A stretch of 64,000 nt of DNA, taken from positions 1-64,000 of the forward strand of contig JAQBXT010000002.1 in NCBI GenBank assembly GCA_027624175.1, in the 5' to 3' direction. The translations under genes and the position numbers were made by a program. Below are positions 9,103 to 22,164 of the stretch, piece by piece. This DNA is from Pseudomonadota bacterium. GTDB lineage: Bacteria > Pseudomonadota > Gammaproteobacteria > Burkholderiales > SG8-39. How positions within the stretch are numbered: the first letter of the stretch is position 1; each line of letters begins with the position of its first letter. The notes beneath the pieces are model-generated. The model did not search any database, was not told the DNA's origin, and saw only the letters and a program-made list of their open reading frames with translations.

Positions 9103-9375
9103 ATGGCGCGAACAGTGAAATGCATCAAGCTCGGCCGCGAGGCCGAAGGGCTCGATTTTCCGACGTACCCGGGCGAACTGGGCAAGCGCATCTTCGACAA
9201 CGTGTCGAAAGAGGCGTGGGCGCAGTGGCTCAAGCATCAGACCATGCTGGTGAACGAGAACCGGCTCAACCTCGCCGACATCAAGGCGCGCAAGTACCTC
9301 GCCGAGCAGATGGAAAAGCATTTTTTCGGCGCAGGCGCCGACACCGCCGCGGGCTATGTGCCCCCCACGAAGTAA
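9103..9375 (+). CDS. yggX: Fe(2+)-trafficking / oxidative damage protection protein
   Basis: A 90-residue member of the YggX family, small cytosolic proteins linked to iron-sulfur cluster protection and iron handling. It begins [10 protein letters not shown] with the conserved Cys7, then [13 protein letters not shown] and [14 protein letters not shown], all family hallmarks, at the usual full length. It is convergent with rpiA, with only three bases between the stops. Confidence 0.95.
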   Translation: MARTVKCIKLGREAEGLDFPTYPGELGKRIFDNVSKEAWAQWLKHQTMLVNENRLNLADIKARKYLAEQMEKHFFGAGADTAAGYVPPTK

Positions 9376-9378
9376 GGG

Positions 9379-10047
9379 CTAGGCCCCGCGGGCCTTGACG
9401 GTCCGCACGCCTGCGGCCTCTCCCAACAGCAGCAGGTCGGCCGGCCGCCGGGCAAACAGGCCGTTGGTGACCACGCCGGTCACGTTGTTCAGCTCGGCTT
9501 CCAGTCGCGGCGGATCGATGATCGTCAGCCCGCGGCAATCCAGGACCAGGTTGCCGTTGTCGGTCTTGAAGCCCTGGCGCAATTCGGGATGGCCGCCGAG
9601 CTTGAGCAATTCGCGCCCGACGTGGCTGCGCGCCATCGGGATCACCTCCACCGGCAGCGGAAACTTTCCCAGCACCGGCACGAGCTTGGACGCATCGCAG
9701 ATGCAGACGAAGGTCTTCGCCACGGCGGCGATGATCTTCTCGCGCGTGAGCGCGCCGCCGCCGCCCTTGATCATGTACAGGTGCTCGTTCACTTCGTCCG
9801 CGCCGTCCACGTACACCGGCAGTTCGTCCACCGCATTCAGGTCGAAGACGCGGATGCCGTGCTTCTTCAGGCGCTCGGCGCTCGCCTCGGACGCTGCCAC
9901 CGCGCCTTCGATGCGGCCCTTGATGCCGGCCAGGGCATCGATGAAGAAGTTCACCGTGGAACCCGAGCCGACGCCGACAATGGCGTCCTCGACCACGTGC
10001 TTGAGCGCTTCGCGGGCGACGAGCTGCTTGAGTTCGTCCTGCGTCAC
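9379..10047 (-). CDS. rpiA: Ribose-5-phosphate isomerase A
   Basis: A 222-residue isomerase interconverting ribose-5-phosphate and ribulose-5-phosphate. It shows GVGSGSTVN, the active-site VDGADEV and the phosphate-binding [11 protein letters not shown]. The start is a GTG at 10047 overlapping the lpd stop (GTGA), so rpiA is the last gene of the pyruvate dehydrogenase operon. This links pentose-phosphate carbon flow to acetyl-CoA production. Confidence 0.95.
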   Translation of the reverse strand: MTQDELKQLVAREALKHVVEDAIVGVGSGSTVNFFIDALAGIKGRIEGAVAASEASAERLKKHGIRVFDLNAVDELPVYVDGADEVNEHLYMIKGGGGALTREKIIAAVAKTFVCICDASKLVPVLGKFPLPVEVIPMARSHVGRELLKLGGHPELRQGFKTDNGNLVLDCRGLTIIDPPRLEAELNNVTGVVTNGLFARRPADLLLLGEAAGVRTVKARGA

Positions 10048-11447
10048 GCTTTTTTCCTCTGCGGCGGCAGATCGGTGCACACGCCCTCGAACAACTCGGC
10101 GGCCATGCCCACCGACTCGCCCAGCGTCGGGTGCGGGTGGATGGTCTTGCCGATGTCGGCGGCATCCGCGCCCATCTCGACGGCGAGCGCGATCTCGCTG
10201 ATCAGGTCGCCGGCGCCGGTGCCGACGATGCCGCCGCCCACGATGCGGTGCGTCTCGGCGTCGAAGATCAGCTTGGTGAAGCCCTCGTCGCGCGCGTTGG
10301 CGATGGCGCGCCCGGAGGCGGCCCAGGGAAACTTCGCCACCCCCACCTTCGTGCCCGCCTTCTTCGCCTCGTCCTCGGTCACGCCGACCCAGGCGATCTC
10401 CGGGTCGGTGTAGGCCACCGCGGGCACCACGCGCGCATCGAAGTGCGATTTCTGCCCGGCAGCGGCCTCGGCCGCTACGTGCCCCTCGTGCACCGCCTTG
10501 TGCGCGAGCATCGGATTGCCGGCAATATCGCCGATGGCGTGGATGTGCGGCACGTTGGTGCGCATCTGCGTGTCCACCGGGATGAAACCGCGCTCGTCCA
10601 CCGCGACACCGGCCTTGTCGGCGCCGATGTTCCTGCCGTTGGGCACGCGACCGACGGAGACCAGGACCAGGTCGTAAGTTTTGGGCTCCTGGCGTTCGAT
10701 CGAAACGCGAATGCCCTCCTTGGTCGCCTCGGCCTTGGTGGTCTTCGAGCCGAGCATGACCTTGTCGAAGCGGCCGGCGTTGCACTTCTGCCACACCGCC
10801 ACCAGGTCCCGGTCGGCGCCGAGCATCAACCCGTCCATCATCTCGACCACGTCGAGCCGGGTCCCCAGCGTGGAATACACCGTGCCCATCTCCAGGCCAA
10901 TGATGCCGCCGCCGATCACCAGCATGCTCTTGGGCACGCTTTTCAACTCGAGCGCCCCGGTGGAATCGACGATGCGCGGGTCCTCGGGCAAAAAAGGCAA
11001 TTTCGCCGCCTGCGAGCCCGCAGCGATGATCGCCTTGGCGAAGCGCACTGTAGTCTTGTCCTTGCCATCCACCGCGAGCTGGTTCGCCCCGGTGAACGCG
11101 CCCACGCCCTGCAGCACCGTTACTTTGCGCATTTTCGCCATTGACGCGAGGCCGCCGGTGAGCTTGCCCACCACCTTGGTTTTGAATGCGCGCAGCTTGT
11201 CCATATCCACCTCGGGCGCGCCGAAGCTGATGCCCTGATCGCCGAGCGCACGCGCCGCGTCGATCACCGCCGCGGTGTGCAGCAGGGCCTTGGAGGGAAT
11301 GCAGCCGACGTTCAGGCACACACCGCCCAGCACCGCGTAGCGCTCGACCAGTACGGTCTTCAAGCCGAGGTCCGCGGCGCGGAACGCAGCCGAGTAGCCG
11401 CCGGGGCCGGAACCGAGCACCACGACGTCGCAGTCGAGATCGGCCAT
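10044..11447 (-). CDS. lpd: Dihydrolipoyl dehydrogenase (E3)
   Basis: A 467-residue flavoprotein that reoxidises the lipoyl groups of the pyruvate dehydrogenase complex. The FAD site [14 protein letters not shown], the redox-active pair [13 protein letters not shown], the NAD site [12 protein letters not shown] and the C-terminal HPHPTLGE catalytic histidine are all present. There is no N-terminal lipoyl domain, unlike the E3 of some other betaproteobacteria. The ATG at 11447 is one base from the end of aceF. Confidence 0.96.
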   Translation of the reverse strand: MADLDCDVVVLGSGPGGYSAAFRAADLGLKTVLVERYAVLGGVCLNVGCIPSKALLHTAAVIDAARALGDQGISFGAPEVDMDKLRAFKTKVVGKLTGGLASMAKMRKVTVLQGVGAFTGANQLAVDGKDKTTVRFAKAIIAAGSQAAKLPFLPEDPRIVDSTGALELKSVPKSMLVIGGGIIGLEMGTVYSTLGTRLDVVEMMDGLMLGADRDLVAVWQKCNAGRFDKVMLGSKTTKAEATKEGIRVSIERQEPKTYDLVLVSVGRVPNGRNIGADKAGVAVDERGFIPVDTQMRTNVPHIHAIGDIAGNPMLAHKAVHEGHVAAEAAAGQKSHFDARVVPAVAYTDPEIAWVGVTEDEAKKAGTKVGVAKFPWAASGRAIANARDEGFTKLIFDAETHRIVGGGIVGTGAGDLISEIALAVEMGADAADIGKTIHPHPTLGESVGMAAELFEGVCTDLPPQRKKA

Positions 11448-11448
11448 C

Positions 11449-13068
11449 TCAGAGCAGGGTGCGGCGGATGTCGCCCAGCACGCTGGCAAGGTACGCGGTA
11501 AAGTGCGCACCCGCAGCACCGTCGATCACGCGGTGATCGTAGGACAGCGCCAGCGGCAGCATCAGCCGGGGCGAGAACTCCTTGCCGGTCCAGACCGGGC
11601 GCAGCGCCGACCTGGACACGCCGAGGATCGCCACCTCGGGCGCATTGATGATCGGCGTGAACGCCGTGCCGCCGATGCCGCCCAGGCTCGAAATGGAGAA
11701 TGTCCCGCCCTGCATGTCGCCGGGTTTGAGCCTCTTGTCGCGCGCCAACTTTGAGATCTCCGCCAGTTCGCGCGCCACGTCGAACACGCCCTTGCGGTCG
11801 GCATCGCGCACCACCGGCACCACCAGCCCGTCGGGCGTGTCCACCGCGACGCCGATGTTGTAGTACTTCTTGAGCACCACGTTCTCGCCGGCGCGATCGA
11901 GGCTGGAATTGAAGATCGGGTGCTGCCTGAGCGCCGTGACGCAGGCCTTGATGAGGAAGGCGAGCATGGTGAGCTTGAAGCCCTGTTTCTCGGTTTCGGC
12001 GGTGTTCGACTTCCTGAACGCCTCAAGCTCGGTGATGTCGGCTTCGTCGAACTGCGTGACGTGCGGAATGGAGACCCAGTTGCGATGCAGGTTGGGGCCG
12101 CCTAGCTTCTGCAGGCGCGTGAGCGGCTTGGTCTCGACCGGGCCGAACTTGGCGAAATCCACGTCCGGCCAGGCCGGCAGCTTGAACGGCAGCGCGGCGC
12201 CCGCAGACGGCGCGGCGCTCGCGGGCGCTGCGGACAGCGCTCCTTTCACGAACGCCTGGACATCGGTGTGCAGGATGCGTCCTTTCGGCCCGCCGCCCTT
12301 GACGCGCGACAGGTCCACGCCCAGCTCGCGCGCGAATTTGCGCACCGAGGGGCTGGCGTGCGCTTTGGAGCGCGTGGCATCCTGCGGCTCGAGCGGGACC
12401 GGCGGCGGCTGAGTGGCCACCGCCGCCGCGATGGGAGCGGCAGCCACTGGTGCAGTCGCGGCGTGCGCTGCGGGCGCGGGCCCCGCTTCGAGCACCAGGA
12501 TCGGGGAGCCTGCGGAAATCTTGTCGCCGACCTTGAGCTTGATCTCCTTGATCCTACCGGCGGCGGGCGACGGGATTTCCATCGTCGCCTTGTCCGACTC
12601 CACGGTGATCAGGGATTGCTCGACCGACACCGTGTCGCCCGCCTTGACCAGCAGCTCGATCACGGCTATGTCCTTGAAGTCGCCGATGTCCGGCACATTC
12701 ACCGTGACCGGATTGCCGCTGCCTGGCGGCGCTGCGGCTGCTGCAGGCTGCGCCGCGGGCGGCGCGGCTTGGGTCTTCGTCGCGGCGGCCTTGGGTGGCG
12801 CCGATTCGACGGCCGGGGCCGGCGCGCCGGATTCCGCCAGCATCAGGATCAGCGCGCCCTCGGAAATCTTGTCGCCCACCTTGAGCCTGATCTCCTGCAC
12901 CACGCCCGCCGCCGGCGAGGGGATCTCCATCGTCGCCTTGTCCGACTCCACCGTGATCAGCGACTGCTCCTTGGCGATGGTGTCGCCCGGCTTCACCAGG
13001 ATCTCGATGATCTCGACGTCCTTGAAGTCGCCGATATCGGGGACTTTCACCTCATTGGCGGCAGCCAT
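11449..13068 (-). CDS. aceF: Dihydrolipoyllysine acetyltransferase (E2)
   Basis: A 539-residue E2 core subunit of pyruvate dehydrogenase. Two lipoyl domains each carry ESDKATMEIP (lipoyl lysines about 44 and 160), separated by Ala/Pro-rich linkers. They are followed by the peripheral subunit-binding domain (ASPSVRKFARELGVDLSRV) and the catalytic domain ending in DHRVIDGAAGAHF. The ATG at 13068 lies two bases after the aceE stop. The two lipoyl segments are near-identical in sequence, a real internal repeat. Confidence 0.96.
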   Translation of the reverse strand: MAAANEVKVPDIGDFKDVEIIEILVKPGDTIAKEQSLITVESDKATMEIPSPAAGVVQEIRLKVGDKISEGALILMLAESGAPAPAVESAPPKAAATKTQAAPPAAQPAAAAAPPGSGNPVTVNVPDIGDFKDIAVIELLVKAGDTVSVEQSLITVESDKATMEIPSPAAGRIKEIKLKVGDKISAGSPILVLEAGPAPAAHAATAPVAAAPIAAAVATQPPPVPLEPQDATRSKAHASPSVRKFARELGVDLSRVKGGGPKGRILHTDVQAFVKGALSAAPASAAPSAGAALPFKLPAWPDVDFAKFGPVETKPLTRLQKLGGPNLHRNWVSIPHVTQFDEADITELEAFRKSNTAETEKQGFKLTMLAFLIKACVTALRQHPIFNSSLDRAGENVVLKKYYNIGVAVDTPDGLVVPVVRDADRKGVFDVARELAEISKLARDKRLKPGDMQGGTFSISSLGGIGGTAFTPIINAPEVAILGVSRSALRPVWTGKEFSPRLMLPLALSYDHRVIDGAAGAHFTAYLASVLGDIRRTLL

Positions 13069-13070
13069 GG

Positions 13071-15761
<2,691 letters not shown>

Positions 15762-15793
15762 TGCTTCCTCCAGCTTGCGGCTTTCGGTCATCG

Positions 15794-15799
15794 TATTAT
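15794..15799 (+). promoter_or_regulatory. Candidate -10 box for folD in the aceE–folD gap
   Basis: TATTAT ends seven bases before the folD ATG, so a transcript from it would be nearly leaderless. No clear -35 is seen. The 45-base gap between the divergent starts leaves little room for both promoters, so the aceE promoter probably lies within folD coding sequence. Confidence 0.3.
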
Positions 15800-15806
15800 G
15801 CAACAC

Positions 15807-16658
15807 ATGGCCGCCCAATTGATCGACGGAAAGGCGCTCGCTGCCGCCGTGCGCGCGTCGCTCGCGCCCGCAGTCGCGGCGCTTGCCGCGCGGGGCGCGC
15901 AGCCGGGGTTGGCGGCGATTCTCGTCGGCGACGATCTGGCCTCGCGCGTCTATGTGCGAAACAAGGTGCGCGCCTGCGAGGAAACGGGCGTGCGCTCCGA
16001 ACTGCACGAATTCGCGGCGCAGGTGACCGAGCAGGCGCTGCTCGAGCGCATCGCCGCCCTCAACCGAGACCCGCGCGTGCACGGCATCCTGGTGCAGTTG
16101 CCTTTGCCCGGCCACGTCGACGCCGAGCGCGTGCTCGGGGCCGTGTCGGAGACCAAGGACGTGGACGGCTTTCACGCCGCGAATCTCGGCGCGCTGCTGC
16201 GCGGCGCGCCGCGCTTCGTGCCGTGCACGCCGGCCGGCGTGCTGCGCCTCATCGAGCACGCCGGCGTGCCACTGGCAGGACGCCACGCGGTGATCATCGG
16301 GCGCTCCAGCATCGTCGGCAAGCCGCTGGCGCTGCTGCTCTTGCAAAAGGACGCCACGGTCACCATCTGCCATTCGCGCACCGCGCATCTGGCCGAACTG
16401 GCGCGCCAGGCGGATGTGCTGGTCGCGGCCACCGGCCGGCCGGGCATGGTCGGCGCCGAGATGGTGAAGCCAGGCGCCTGCGTCATCGACGTCGGCACCA
16501 GCCGCACCGTCGAGGGCAAGCTGCGCGGCGACGTGGACTTCGCCGCCGTGCAGGAAGTCGCCGGCTGGATCACCCCGGTGCCGGGCGGCGTGGGACCGAT
16601 GACGGTCGCCATGCTGGTCGCCAACACGGTGCGCGCCACGGAGCTGTCGCTTGCATAA
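15807..16658 (+). CDS. folD: Bifunctional methylenetetrahydrofolate dehydrogenase/cyclohydrolase
   Basis: A 283-residue enzyme of one-carbon metabolism. Seen are the [16 protein letters not shown] substrate helix, the active-site lysine of [13 protein letters not shown], the nucleotide-binding [11 protein letters not shown] and the C-terminal [15 protein letters not shown]. The ATG at 15807 is preferred; another in-frame ATG lies three codons upstream. Its last eight bases overlap the TTG start of prlC. Confidence 0.97.
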   Translation: MAAQLIDGKALAAAVRASLAPAVAALAARGAQPGLAAILVGDDLASRVYVRNKVRACEETGVRSELHEFAAQVTEQALLERIAALNRDPRVHGILVQLPLPGHVDAERVLGAVSETKDVDGFHAANLGALLRGAPRFVPCTPAGVLRLIEHAGVPLAGRHAVIIGRSSIVGKPLALLLLQKDATVTICHSRTAHLAELARQADVLVAATGRPGMVGAEMVKPGACVIDVGTSRTVEGKLRGDVDFAAVQEVAGWITPVPGGVGPMTVAMLVANTVRATELSLA

Positions 16659-18666
16659 CCCATTGCTGGATTTTTCCGGCCTGCCGCGTTTCGCGGAACT
16701 GACTCCGGCGCACGTTTCGCCGGCCATCGACACCTTGCTCGCTCAGGCGCGCGCGGCAGTGTCGCACGCCGAGCAGGCGCCGCCCGCCTGGGACGCGTTC
16801 ATCGCGCCGCTTGAAGATGCGAACGAGAGCCTCGGCCGCGCCTGGGGCCAGGTCGCCCACCTGCACGCGGTGCTCGACAGCCCGGGATTGCGCGCGGCGT
16901 ACAACGAGAACCTGCCCAAGGTGACGCAATTCTGGACCGAGCTCGGCCACAACCAGGTCTTGTTCGAGAAATACAAGGCGCTACGCGCATGCGCGGAATT
17001 TTCCGCACTCTCCCCCGCGCGCCAGCGCATCGTCGATAACGCGCTGCGCGATTTCCGCTTGGGCGGCGCGGAACTGCCGCCGGAGCGCAAAGCGCGCTAC
17101 GCGCAGATGCAGGACGAACTGGCGCAACTGGCGGCGAAATTCTCCGAGAATCTGCTCGACGCCACCAACTCGTATTCGATCCTGGTCGAAGACCAGAAGA
17201 GCATCGCCGGCATCCCGCAGGACGCGTTGCTGGCCGCGCAGCAGGAAGGCGGGCGCGGGTGGAAATTCACGCTGCACATGCCCTCCTACCTGCCGGTGAT
17301 GCAGTACGCCGACGACCGCGCACTGCGCGAGGAGATGTACCGCGCCAGCGCCACGCGCGCCTCCGAGTTCGGCAAGCCGGAACTCGACAACACGCCGCTC
17401 ATCGCGCGCATCCTGCCGTTGCGCGCCGAGGCTGCGCGCCTGCTCGGCTACCCGAGTTACGCCGAGCTGTCGCTGGTGGCGAAGATGGCGGACTCGCCCT
17501 CGCAGGTGCTCGGTTTCCTGGAGGACCTGGCGGTGCGCGCGCGGCCGCATGCCGAGCGCGACCTCGCCGAACTGCAGGACTTTGCCCGCGACGAGCTCGG
17601 CCTGGACAAGCTCGAAGCCTGGGACCTCGCCTACGCCTCGGAGAAGCTGCGTCAGAGGCGCTACGCATTCTCCGACCAGGAAGTGAAGCAGTACTTTCCC
17701 GAGGACGCGGTGTTGCAGGGCCTGTTCCGGCTGGTGCAGACGCTTTACGGCGTGCACGCCGCGCCCGCGGGCGCTCCGGTCTGGCACGAGGACGTGCGCT
17801 TTTTCGATCTGCACGACGCGGGCGGCCTGATCGGACAGTTCTACGTGGACCTCTACGCGCGCGACACGAAGCGCGGCGGCGCGTGGATGGACGACGCCAG
17901 GGCGCGCCGGCGCCGCGGCACCTCGATCCAGACGCCGGTGGCTTACCTCAACTGCAACTTCTCCCGTCCCTATGGCGGCAAGCCCGCCCTGTTCACGCAC
18001 GACGACGTGCTCACGCTGTTCCACGAATTCGGCCACGGCCTGCATCACCTGTTGACGCGCGCCGAGGACCTGGGGGTGTCGGGCATCAGCGGCGTCGAAT
18101 GGGATGCGGTCGAGCTTCCGAGCCAGTTCATGGAGAATTTCTGCTGGGAATGGGATGTCCTGCGGCACATGACGCGGCACGCAGACACGGGCGACGCGCT
18201 GCCGCGCGCGCTGTTCGACAAGATGCTGGCGGCAAAAAATTTCCAGTCCGGCCTGGCAATGCTGCGCCAGATCGAGTTCGCGGTGTTCGACATGCGCTTG
18301 CACTGGGATTTTGATCCGGCCGCCCAGCGCAGCGCGCTCGACCTGTTGGCGGAGGTGCGCGCGACGGTCGCGGTACTGGTACCACCGGCCTGGAGCCGGT
18401 TTCCCAACAGCTTCTCGCACGTCTTTGCCGGAGGCTATGCCGCGGGCTACTACGGCTACAAATGGGCCGAGGTGCTGTCCGCCGACGCCTACAGCGCCTT
18501 CGAGGAAGCACGCAGCGTCACCGACCCGGACACCGGCGCGCGCTTTCGTGACGAAGTGCTTGCCGTGGGCGGCAGCCGCCCTGCGGCGGAATCGTTCCGC
18601 GCCTTCCGCGGGCGCGAGCCGCGCGTCGAAGCCTTGCTGCGGCACAATGGTATGATCGGCGCGTGA
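16651..18666 (+). CDS. prlC: Oligopeptidase A (M3 metallopeptidase)
   Basis: A 671-residue cytosolic zinc oligopeptidase that degrades small peptides, including cleaved signal peptides. The zinc site HEFGH is at about 458–462, with the downstream glutamate in the [16 protein letters not shown] region and the C-terminal [16 protein letters not shown]. The start is a TTG at 16651, inside the folD stop region: the N-terminus ([14 protein letters not shown]) lines up with family members that begin M-x-NPLL. Confidence 0.94.
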   Translation: MHNPLLDFSGLPRFAELTPAHVSPAIDTLLAQARAAVSHAEQAPPAWDAFIAPLEDANESLGRAWGQVAHLHAVLDSPGLRAAYNENLPKVTQFWTELGHNQVLFEKYKALRACAEFSALSPARQRIVDNALRDFRLGGAELPPERKARYAQMQDELAQLAAKFSENLLDATNSYSILVEDQKSIAGIPQDALLAAQQEGGRGWKFTLHMPSYLPVMQYADDRALREEMYRASATRASEFGKPELDNTPLIARILPLRAEAARLLGYPSYAELSLVAKMADSPSQVLGFLEDLAVRARPHAERDLAELQDFARDELGLDKLEAWDLAYASEKLRQRRYAFSDQEVKQYFPEDAVLQGLFRLVQTLYGVHAAPAGAPVWHEDVRFFDLHDAGGLIGQFYVDLYARDTKRGGAWMDDARARRRRGTSIQTPVAYLNCNFSRPYGGKPALFTHDDVLTLFHEFGHGLHHLLTRAEDLGVSGISGVEWDAVELPSQFMENFCWEWDVLRHMTRHADTGDALPRALFDKMLAAKNFQSGLAMLRQIEFAVFDMRLHWDFDPAAQRSALDLLAEVRATVAVLVPPAWSRFPNSFSHVFAGGYAAGYYGYKWAEVLSADAYSAFEEARSVTDPDTGARFRDEVLAVGGSRPAAESFRAFRGREPRVEALLRHNGMIGA

Positions 18667-18683
18667 CTGGATCAGGAGGAATC

Positions 18684-19268
18684 GTGCGCTCCGTGATCTT
18701 CGCAATCCTGCTTGGCGTCGCCACCGCGGCCAGCGCGCAGTTGTACCGCTGGACCGACGAAAAGGGACGCGTACACGTCACTGATACGCCGCCGCCACCG
18801 AGTGCGAAGGACGTCCAGCGCAAGACGTTCACCGATAGCGGCGCCGTGCCGGCCGAGGACGCGAACCTGCCCTACGCAACGCAGATCGCTTCCAAGAATT
18901 TCCCCGTCAAGCTGTACACCGCGCCGGACTGCGCTCCCTGCGGCGCAGGGCGCAAACTGCTCAACGCGCGCGGCGTTCCGTTCAAGGAGGTGAGCGTGGT
19001 GGACGCGCCGCAGACCGAGGAACTGCGCAAGATCGCCGGCAGCCTGTCAGTGCCCACGGTGAGCGTCGGCAGCAGCGTGCAGAAAGGCTTCGAGGATGGC
19101 GTCTACCACGCGCTGCTCGACAATGCCGGCTACCCGCGCACCGGCATCCTGCCGCCGCGCAGCCAGGCCGAGCCCAAGCCGGCGCCGCCCGCCGCAGCTG
19201 CAGGCAGCGAGCTGCCGGCTGCAGAGGAATCGTCCGCGCCTTCGAGCGGCCCTTACTCGCCCCGCTAG
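18684..19268 (+). CDS. DUF4124 domain plus glutaredoxin-like exported protein
   Basis: A 194-residue protein with a signal peptide ([18 protein letters not shown]), a DUF4124 segment ([19 protein letters not shown]) and a glutaredoxin-like domain with a CAPC redox pair ([15 protein letters not shown]), then a Pro/Ala-rich tail. The GTG at 18684 is chosen because AGGAGGA lies just before it. It is probably a periplasmic thiol protein; the partner is unknown. A second DUF4124 protein lies at 25.7 kb. Confidence 0.8.
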   Translation: MRSVIFAILLGVATAASAQLYRWTDEKGRVHVTDTPPPPSAKDVQRKTFTDSGAVPAEDANLPYATQIASKNFPVKLYTAPDCAPCGAGRKLLNARGVPFKEVSVVDAPQTEELRKIAGSLSVPTVSVGSSVQKGFEDGVYHALLDNAGYPRTGILPPRSQAEPKPAPPAAAAGSELPAAEESSAPSSGPYSPR

Positions 19269-19287
19269 CGCGAAGCGCGTCGCCGCC

Positions 19288-20061
19288 ATGAGGCTCGCGA
19301 CGTGGAACGTCAATTCCATCAAGGTCCGGTTGCCACAGCTGCTCGACTGGCTGCGCGCCACGTCGCCCGACGTCGTCTGCCTGCAGGAACTGAAAACGGA
19401 AGAGCCGAAATTCCCCCGCACCGAACTCGAGGCGGCGGGCTATGCCTGCGCGGTCAACGGGCAGAAGACCTACAACGGCGTCGCCATCCTTTCGCACACG
19501 CCGCCGGTCGACGTCGTCGCCGACATCCCAGGCTTTGCCGACGAGCAAAAGCGCGTCATTGCGGCGACGGTGGACGGCGTCCGCGTGGTCTGCGCCTATT
19601 GCCCGAACGGCCAGGCAGTCGGGTCCGAGAAGTACCAGTACAAGCTGCGCTGGTTCGCGGCGCTCAGGGATTACCTGGCCGCCGAACTGCAAATGCATCC
19701 GCGCCTCGCGGTGGCGGGCGACTTCAACGTCGCTCCGGAAGACCGCGACGTGCACGACCCCAAGGCCTGGGAAGGCCAGGTGCTCGTGTCCGCACCCGAG
19801 CGCGACGCCTGGCGCGCGCTGCTTGCGCTGGGACTGAAGGACAGTTTCCGGCTGTTCGAGCAGCCGGAGAAGATCTACTCGTGGTGGGACTACCGCATGC
19901 TGGGCTTTCGACGCAACGCGGGCCTGCGCATCGATCACGTCCTCCTCTCGGCGCGCCTGGCGCAGGCCTGCACTGCCAGCACCATCGACAAAGCGCCGCG
20001 CAAGCTCGAGCGTCCCTCGGACCACGCACCGGTGCTGGCCGAGTTCGGGGCGGGGGCCTGA
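19288..20061 (+). CDS. xthA: Exodeoxyribonuclease III
   Basis: A 257-residue AP endonuclease/3'-exonuclease for base-excision repair. It starts [14 protein letters not shown], with the metal-binding [24 protein letters not shown], and the catalytic [10 protein letters not shown] at the C-terminus. The next gene begins directly after its stop. Confidence 0.95.
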   Translation: MRLATWNVNSIKVRLPQLLDWLRATSPDVVCLQELKTEEPKFPRTELEAAGYACAVNGQKTYNGVAILSHTPPVDVVADIPGFADEQKRVIAATVDGVRVVCAYCPNGQAVGSEKYQYKLRWFAALRDYLAAELQMHPRLAVAGDFNVAPEDRDVHDPKAWEGQVLVSAPERDAWRALLALGLKDSFRLFEQPEKIYSWWDYRMLGFRRNAGLRIDHVLLSARLAQACTASTIDKAPRKLERPSDHAPVLAEFGAGA

Positions 20062-20433
20062 GTGTTGCCGGCGGAATCGATCGGTCGGCTCGGCTTCAGG
20101 CGCTGGTACGAGCGCGAGCTGATCGTCGGCCATGGCTGGCTGGTCGCCTGCCTGCTCTGCGTGTTCGCGCTGTTGGCGCTGTTTGAGGACTTGAGCTATC
20201 GCACCGCGGGGCTCGGTCCCCTGATCGTCCTGGTCGCCGCGTTCGCGGCGGGCTGGATCGCCTGGTACACCCTGCATCGCTATGTGCAGATGCTGTTTCG
20301 CGCCCAGCACCTTGCCGAGTGTTCGATCTGCAAACGCTGCGGCGCCTACGGCCGCTATCGGCTGGTCAGCGCGACCAGCGTTTCGATGATCGTGTGCTGC
20401 CGCAACTGCGGCAACGAATGGAAAATCGACTAG
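20062..20433 (+). CDS. Small membrane protein with C-terminal zinc ribbon
   Basis: A 123-residue protein of unknown function with two hydrophobic segments (about residues 27–45 and 52–70) and a cytosolic tail holding two Cys pairs (CSICKRCG and CCRNCG) that look like a zinc ribbon. The GTG start at 20062 abuts the xthA stop, so it is translated from the same message. Convergent with aceB. Confidence 0.65.
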   Translation: MLPAESIGRLGFRRWYERELIVGHGWLVACLLCVFALLALFEDLSYRTAGLGPLIVLVAAFAAGWIAWYTLHRYVQMLFRAQHLAECSICKRCGAYGRYRLVSATSVSMIVCCRNCGNEWKID

Positions 20434-20436
20434 CGC

Positions 20437-22038
20437 CTAGTCGATGCGCTCGTAGGCCGGCAGCGTGAGAAACTCGACGTAGGTGTCGTCGGAGGTGATT
20501 TTCTCGAACAGCGCCGCGCTCTCGGAGAAGTTGCCCGCGGCCCAGGCTTCCTCCCCGACGTATTGCCTGACCTTGGGAAGCTCTTCCGCGAGCAAATGCC
20601 GGAACAGCGCCTTGGTGACGCGCCGTCCGTCGTCGAGCGTGCCTTTGTCGCTGCGGATCCACTGCCAGATCTGCGAGCGCGAAATTTCCGCCGTCGCCGC
20701 GTCCTCCATCAGGTTGAACACCGGTACGCAGCCGTTGCCCGCGAGCCAGGCGCCGAGGTACTGGATGCCCACCGAGATGTTGTTGCGCAGCCCGGCTTCC
20801 GTGATCGGTGCCTCGGGGCGGAAATCGAGCAGTTCGCGTGCCGTCACGTTCACGTCGGGGCGCTGCCTCTGGTACTGATTGGGTCCCGGCATGTGCTGGT
20901 CGAACACCTCCTTCGCCACCGGCACCAGCGCCGGATGCGCGACCCAGGTGCCGTCGCAGCCGTCGGTGACTTCGCGCAGTTTGTCAGCGCGCACCTTCTC
21001 CATCGCCGCGTCGTTGGCCGCAGCGTCGTTCTTGATCGGGATCTGCGCCGCCATGCCGCCCATCGCGGGCGCGCCGCGGCGATGGCAGGTCTTCACCAGC
21101 AGCAGCGCGTAGGCGCGCAGGAACGGCGCGGTCATCGTCACCTGCGCGCGGTCGGCGAGGCAGAAATCCTTGTTGGAGCGGAATTTCTTGATGCAGGAAA
21201 AGATGTAGTCCCAGCGGCCGATGTTGAGGCCCGCCGAGTGCTCCTTCAGTTCCCACAGGATCTCGTCCATCTCGAACGCCGCCACCACGGTCTCGATCAG
21301 GCAGGTGGCCTTGATCGAACCGTGCGCGATGCCGAGTTCCTTCTGCGCCAGCGTGAACACGTCGTTCCACAGGCGCGCCTCGAGATGCGATTCCATCTTC
21401 GGCAGATAGAAGTAGGGGCCCGAGCCGCGCGCCAGCAGCTGGTTCGCGTTGTGGAAGAAGTACAGCGCGAAATCGAACACGGAGCCCGATACCGGCTTGC
21501 CGTCCACCTTCACGTGCTTCTCGTCCAGGTGCCAGCCGCGCGGCCGCGGGATCAGCACCGCCGTCTGGTCGTTCAGGCTGTAGCTCTTGTCGCCCTGCTC
21601 CAGGGTGATCGTGCGGCGCACTGCATCGCGCAGATTGATCTGGCCGTCGATCATGTTGTGCCAGGTCGGGCAATTCGCGTCCTCGAAATCGGCCATGAAG
21701 GTGGACGCACCGCAGTTCAGCGCGTTGATCACCATCTTGCGGTAGGTCGGCCCGGTGATCTCCACGCGCCGGTCGAGCAGGTCGCGCGGCTGCGGCGAGA
21801 TTTTCCACTCGGTATCGCGGACCTGTTTCGTTTCGGCCAGGAAATCAGGCAGCTTGCCGGTGTCGAATTCAGTCTGGCGCGCCGCGCGGCGCGCCAGGAG
21901 TTCCCGCCTGCGCGCATCGAACTGGCGGTGCAAACCAGCGACGAAACCGAGCGCCTCCGGGGTCAGAATCTGCGCGAACTCGGGTGTGATGCGCCCCGAA
22001 ACGGAAACACCTTGAGGCACAGGATTGGCGCTTGGCAT
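20437..22038 (-). CDS. aceB: Malate synthase A
   Basis: A 533-residue enzyme of the glyoxylate shunt, condensing acetyl-CoA and glyoxylate to malate. Family motifs include FMADFEDANCPTWHNMIDGQINL, RPRGWHLDEKH, the catalytic region ATCLIETVVAAFEMDEIL, and GTWVAHPALVPVA. Length is normal. No isocitrate lyase gene is in the window. The start region lies within a 126-base divergent gap with the next gene. Confidence 0.96.
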   Translation of the reverse strand: MPSANPVPQGVSVSGRITPEFAQILTPEALGFVAGLHRQFDARRRELLARRAARQTEFDTGKLPDFLAETKQVRDTEWKISPQPRDLLDRRVEITGPTYRKMVINALNCGASTFMADFEDANCPTWHNMIDGQINLRDAVRRTITLEQGDKSYSLNDQTAVLIPRPRGWHLDEKHVKVDGKPVSGSVFDFALYFFHNANQLLARGSGPYFYLPKMESHLEARLWNDVFTLAQKELGIAHGSIKATCLIETVVAAFEMDEILWELKEHSAGLNIGRWDYIFSCIKKFRSNKDFCLADRAQVTMTAPFLRAYALLLVKTCHRRGAPAMGGMAAQIPIKNDAAANDAAMEKVRADKLREVTDGCDGTWVAHPALVPVAKEVFDQHMPGPNQYQRQRPDVNVTARELLDFRPEAPITEAGLRNNISVGIQYLGAWLAGNGCVPVFNLMEDAATAEISRSQIWQWIRSDKGTLDDGRRVTKALFRHLLAEELPKVRQYVGEEAWAAGNFSESAALFEKITSDDTYVEFLTLPAYERID

Positions 22039-22164
22039 TGCCGCATTCTATGCACTGAAATGTGGCGCCGCAACATGAAATGCCGGCGCAACCAGAGTAG
22101 TGTTCAATCCAATCAGCGGCGTTCTATTTCACATCGTGAGATCTCCAAACCTTGGAGTTTCCGC

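Noticed and set aside
9376..9400. Possible terminator between convergent yggX and rpiA
   Set aside because: Only a short GGGC/GCCC pairing and no T-run; too weak to call.
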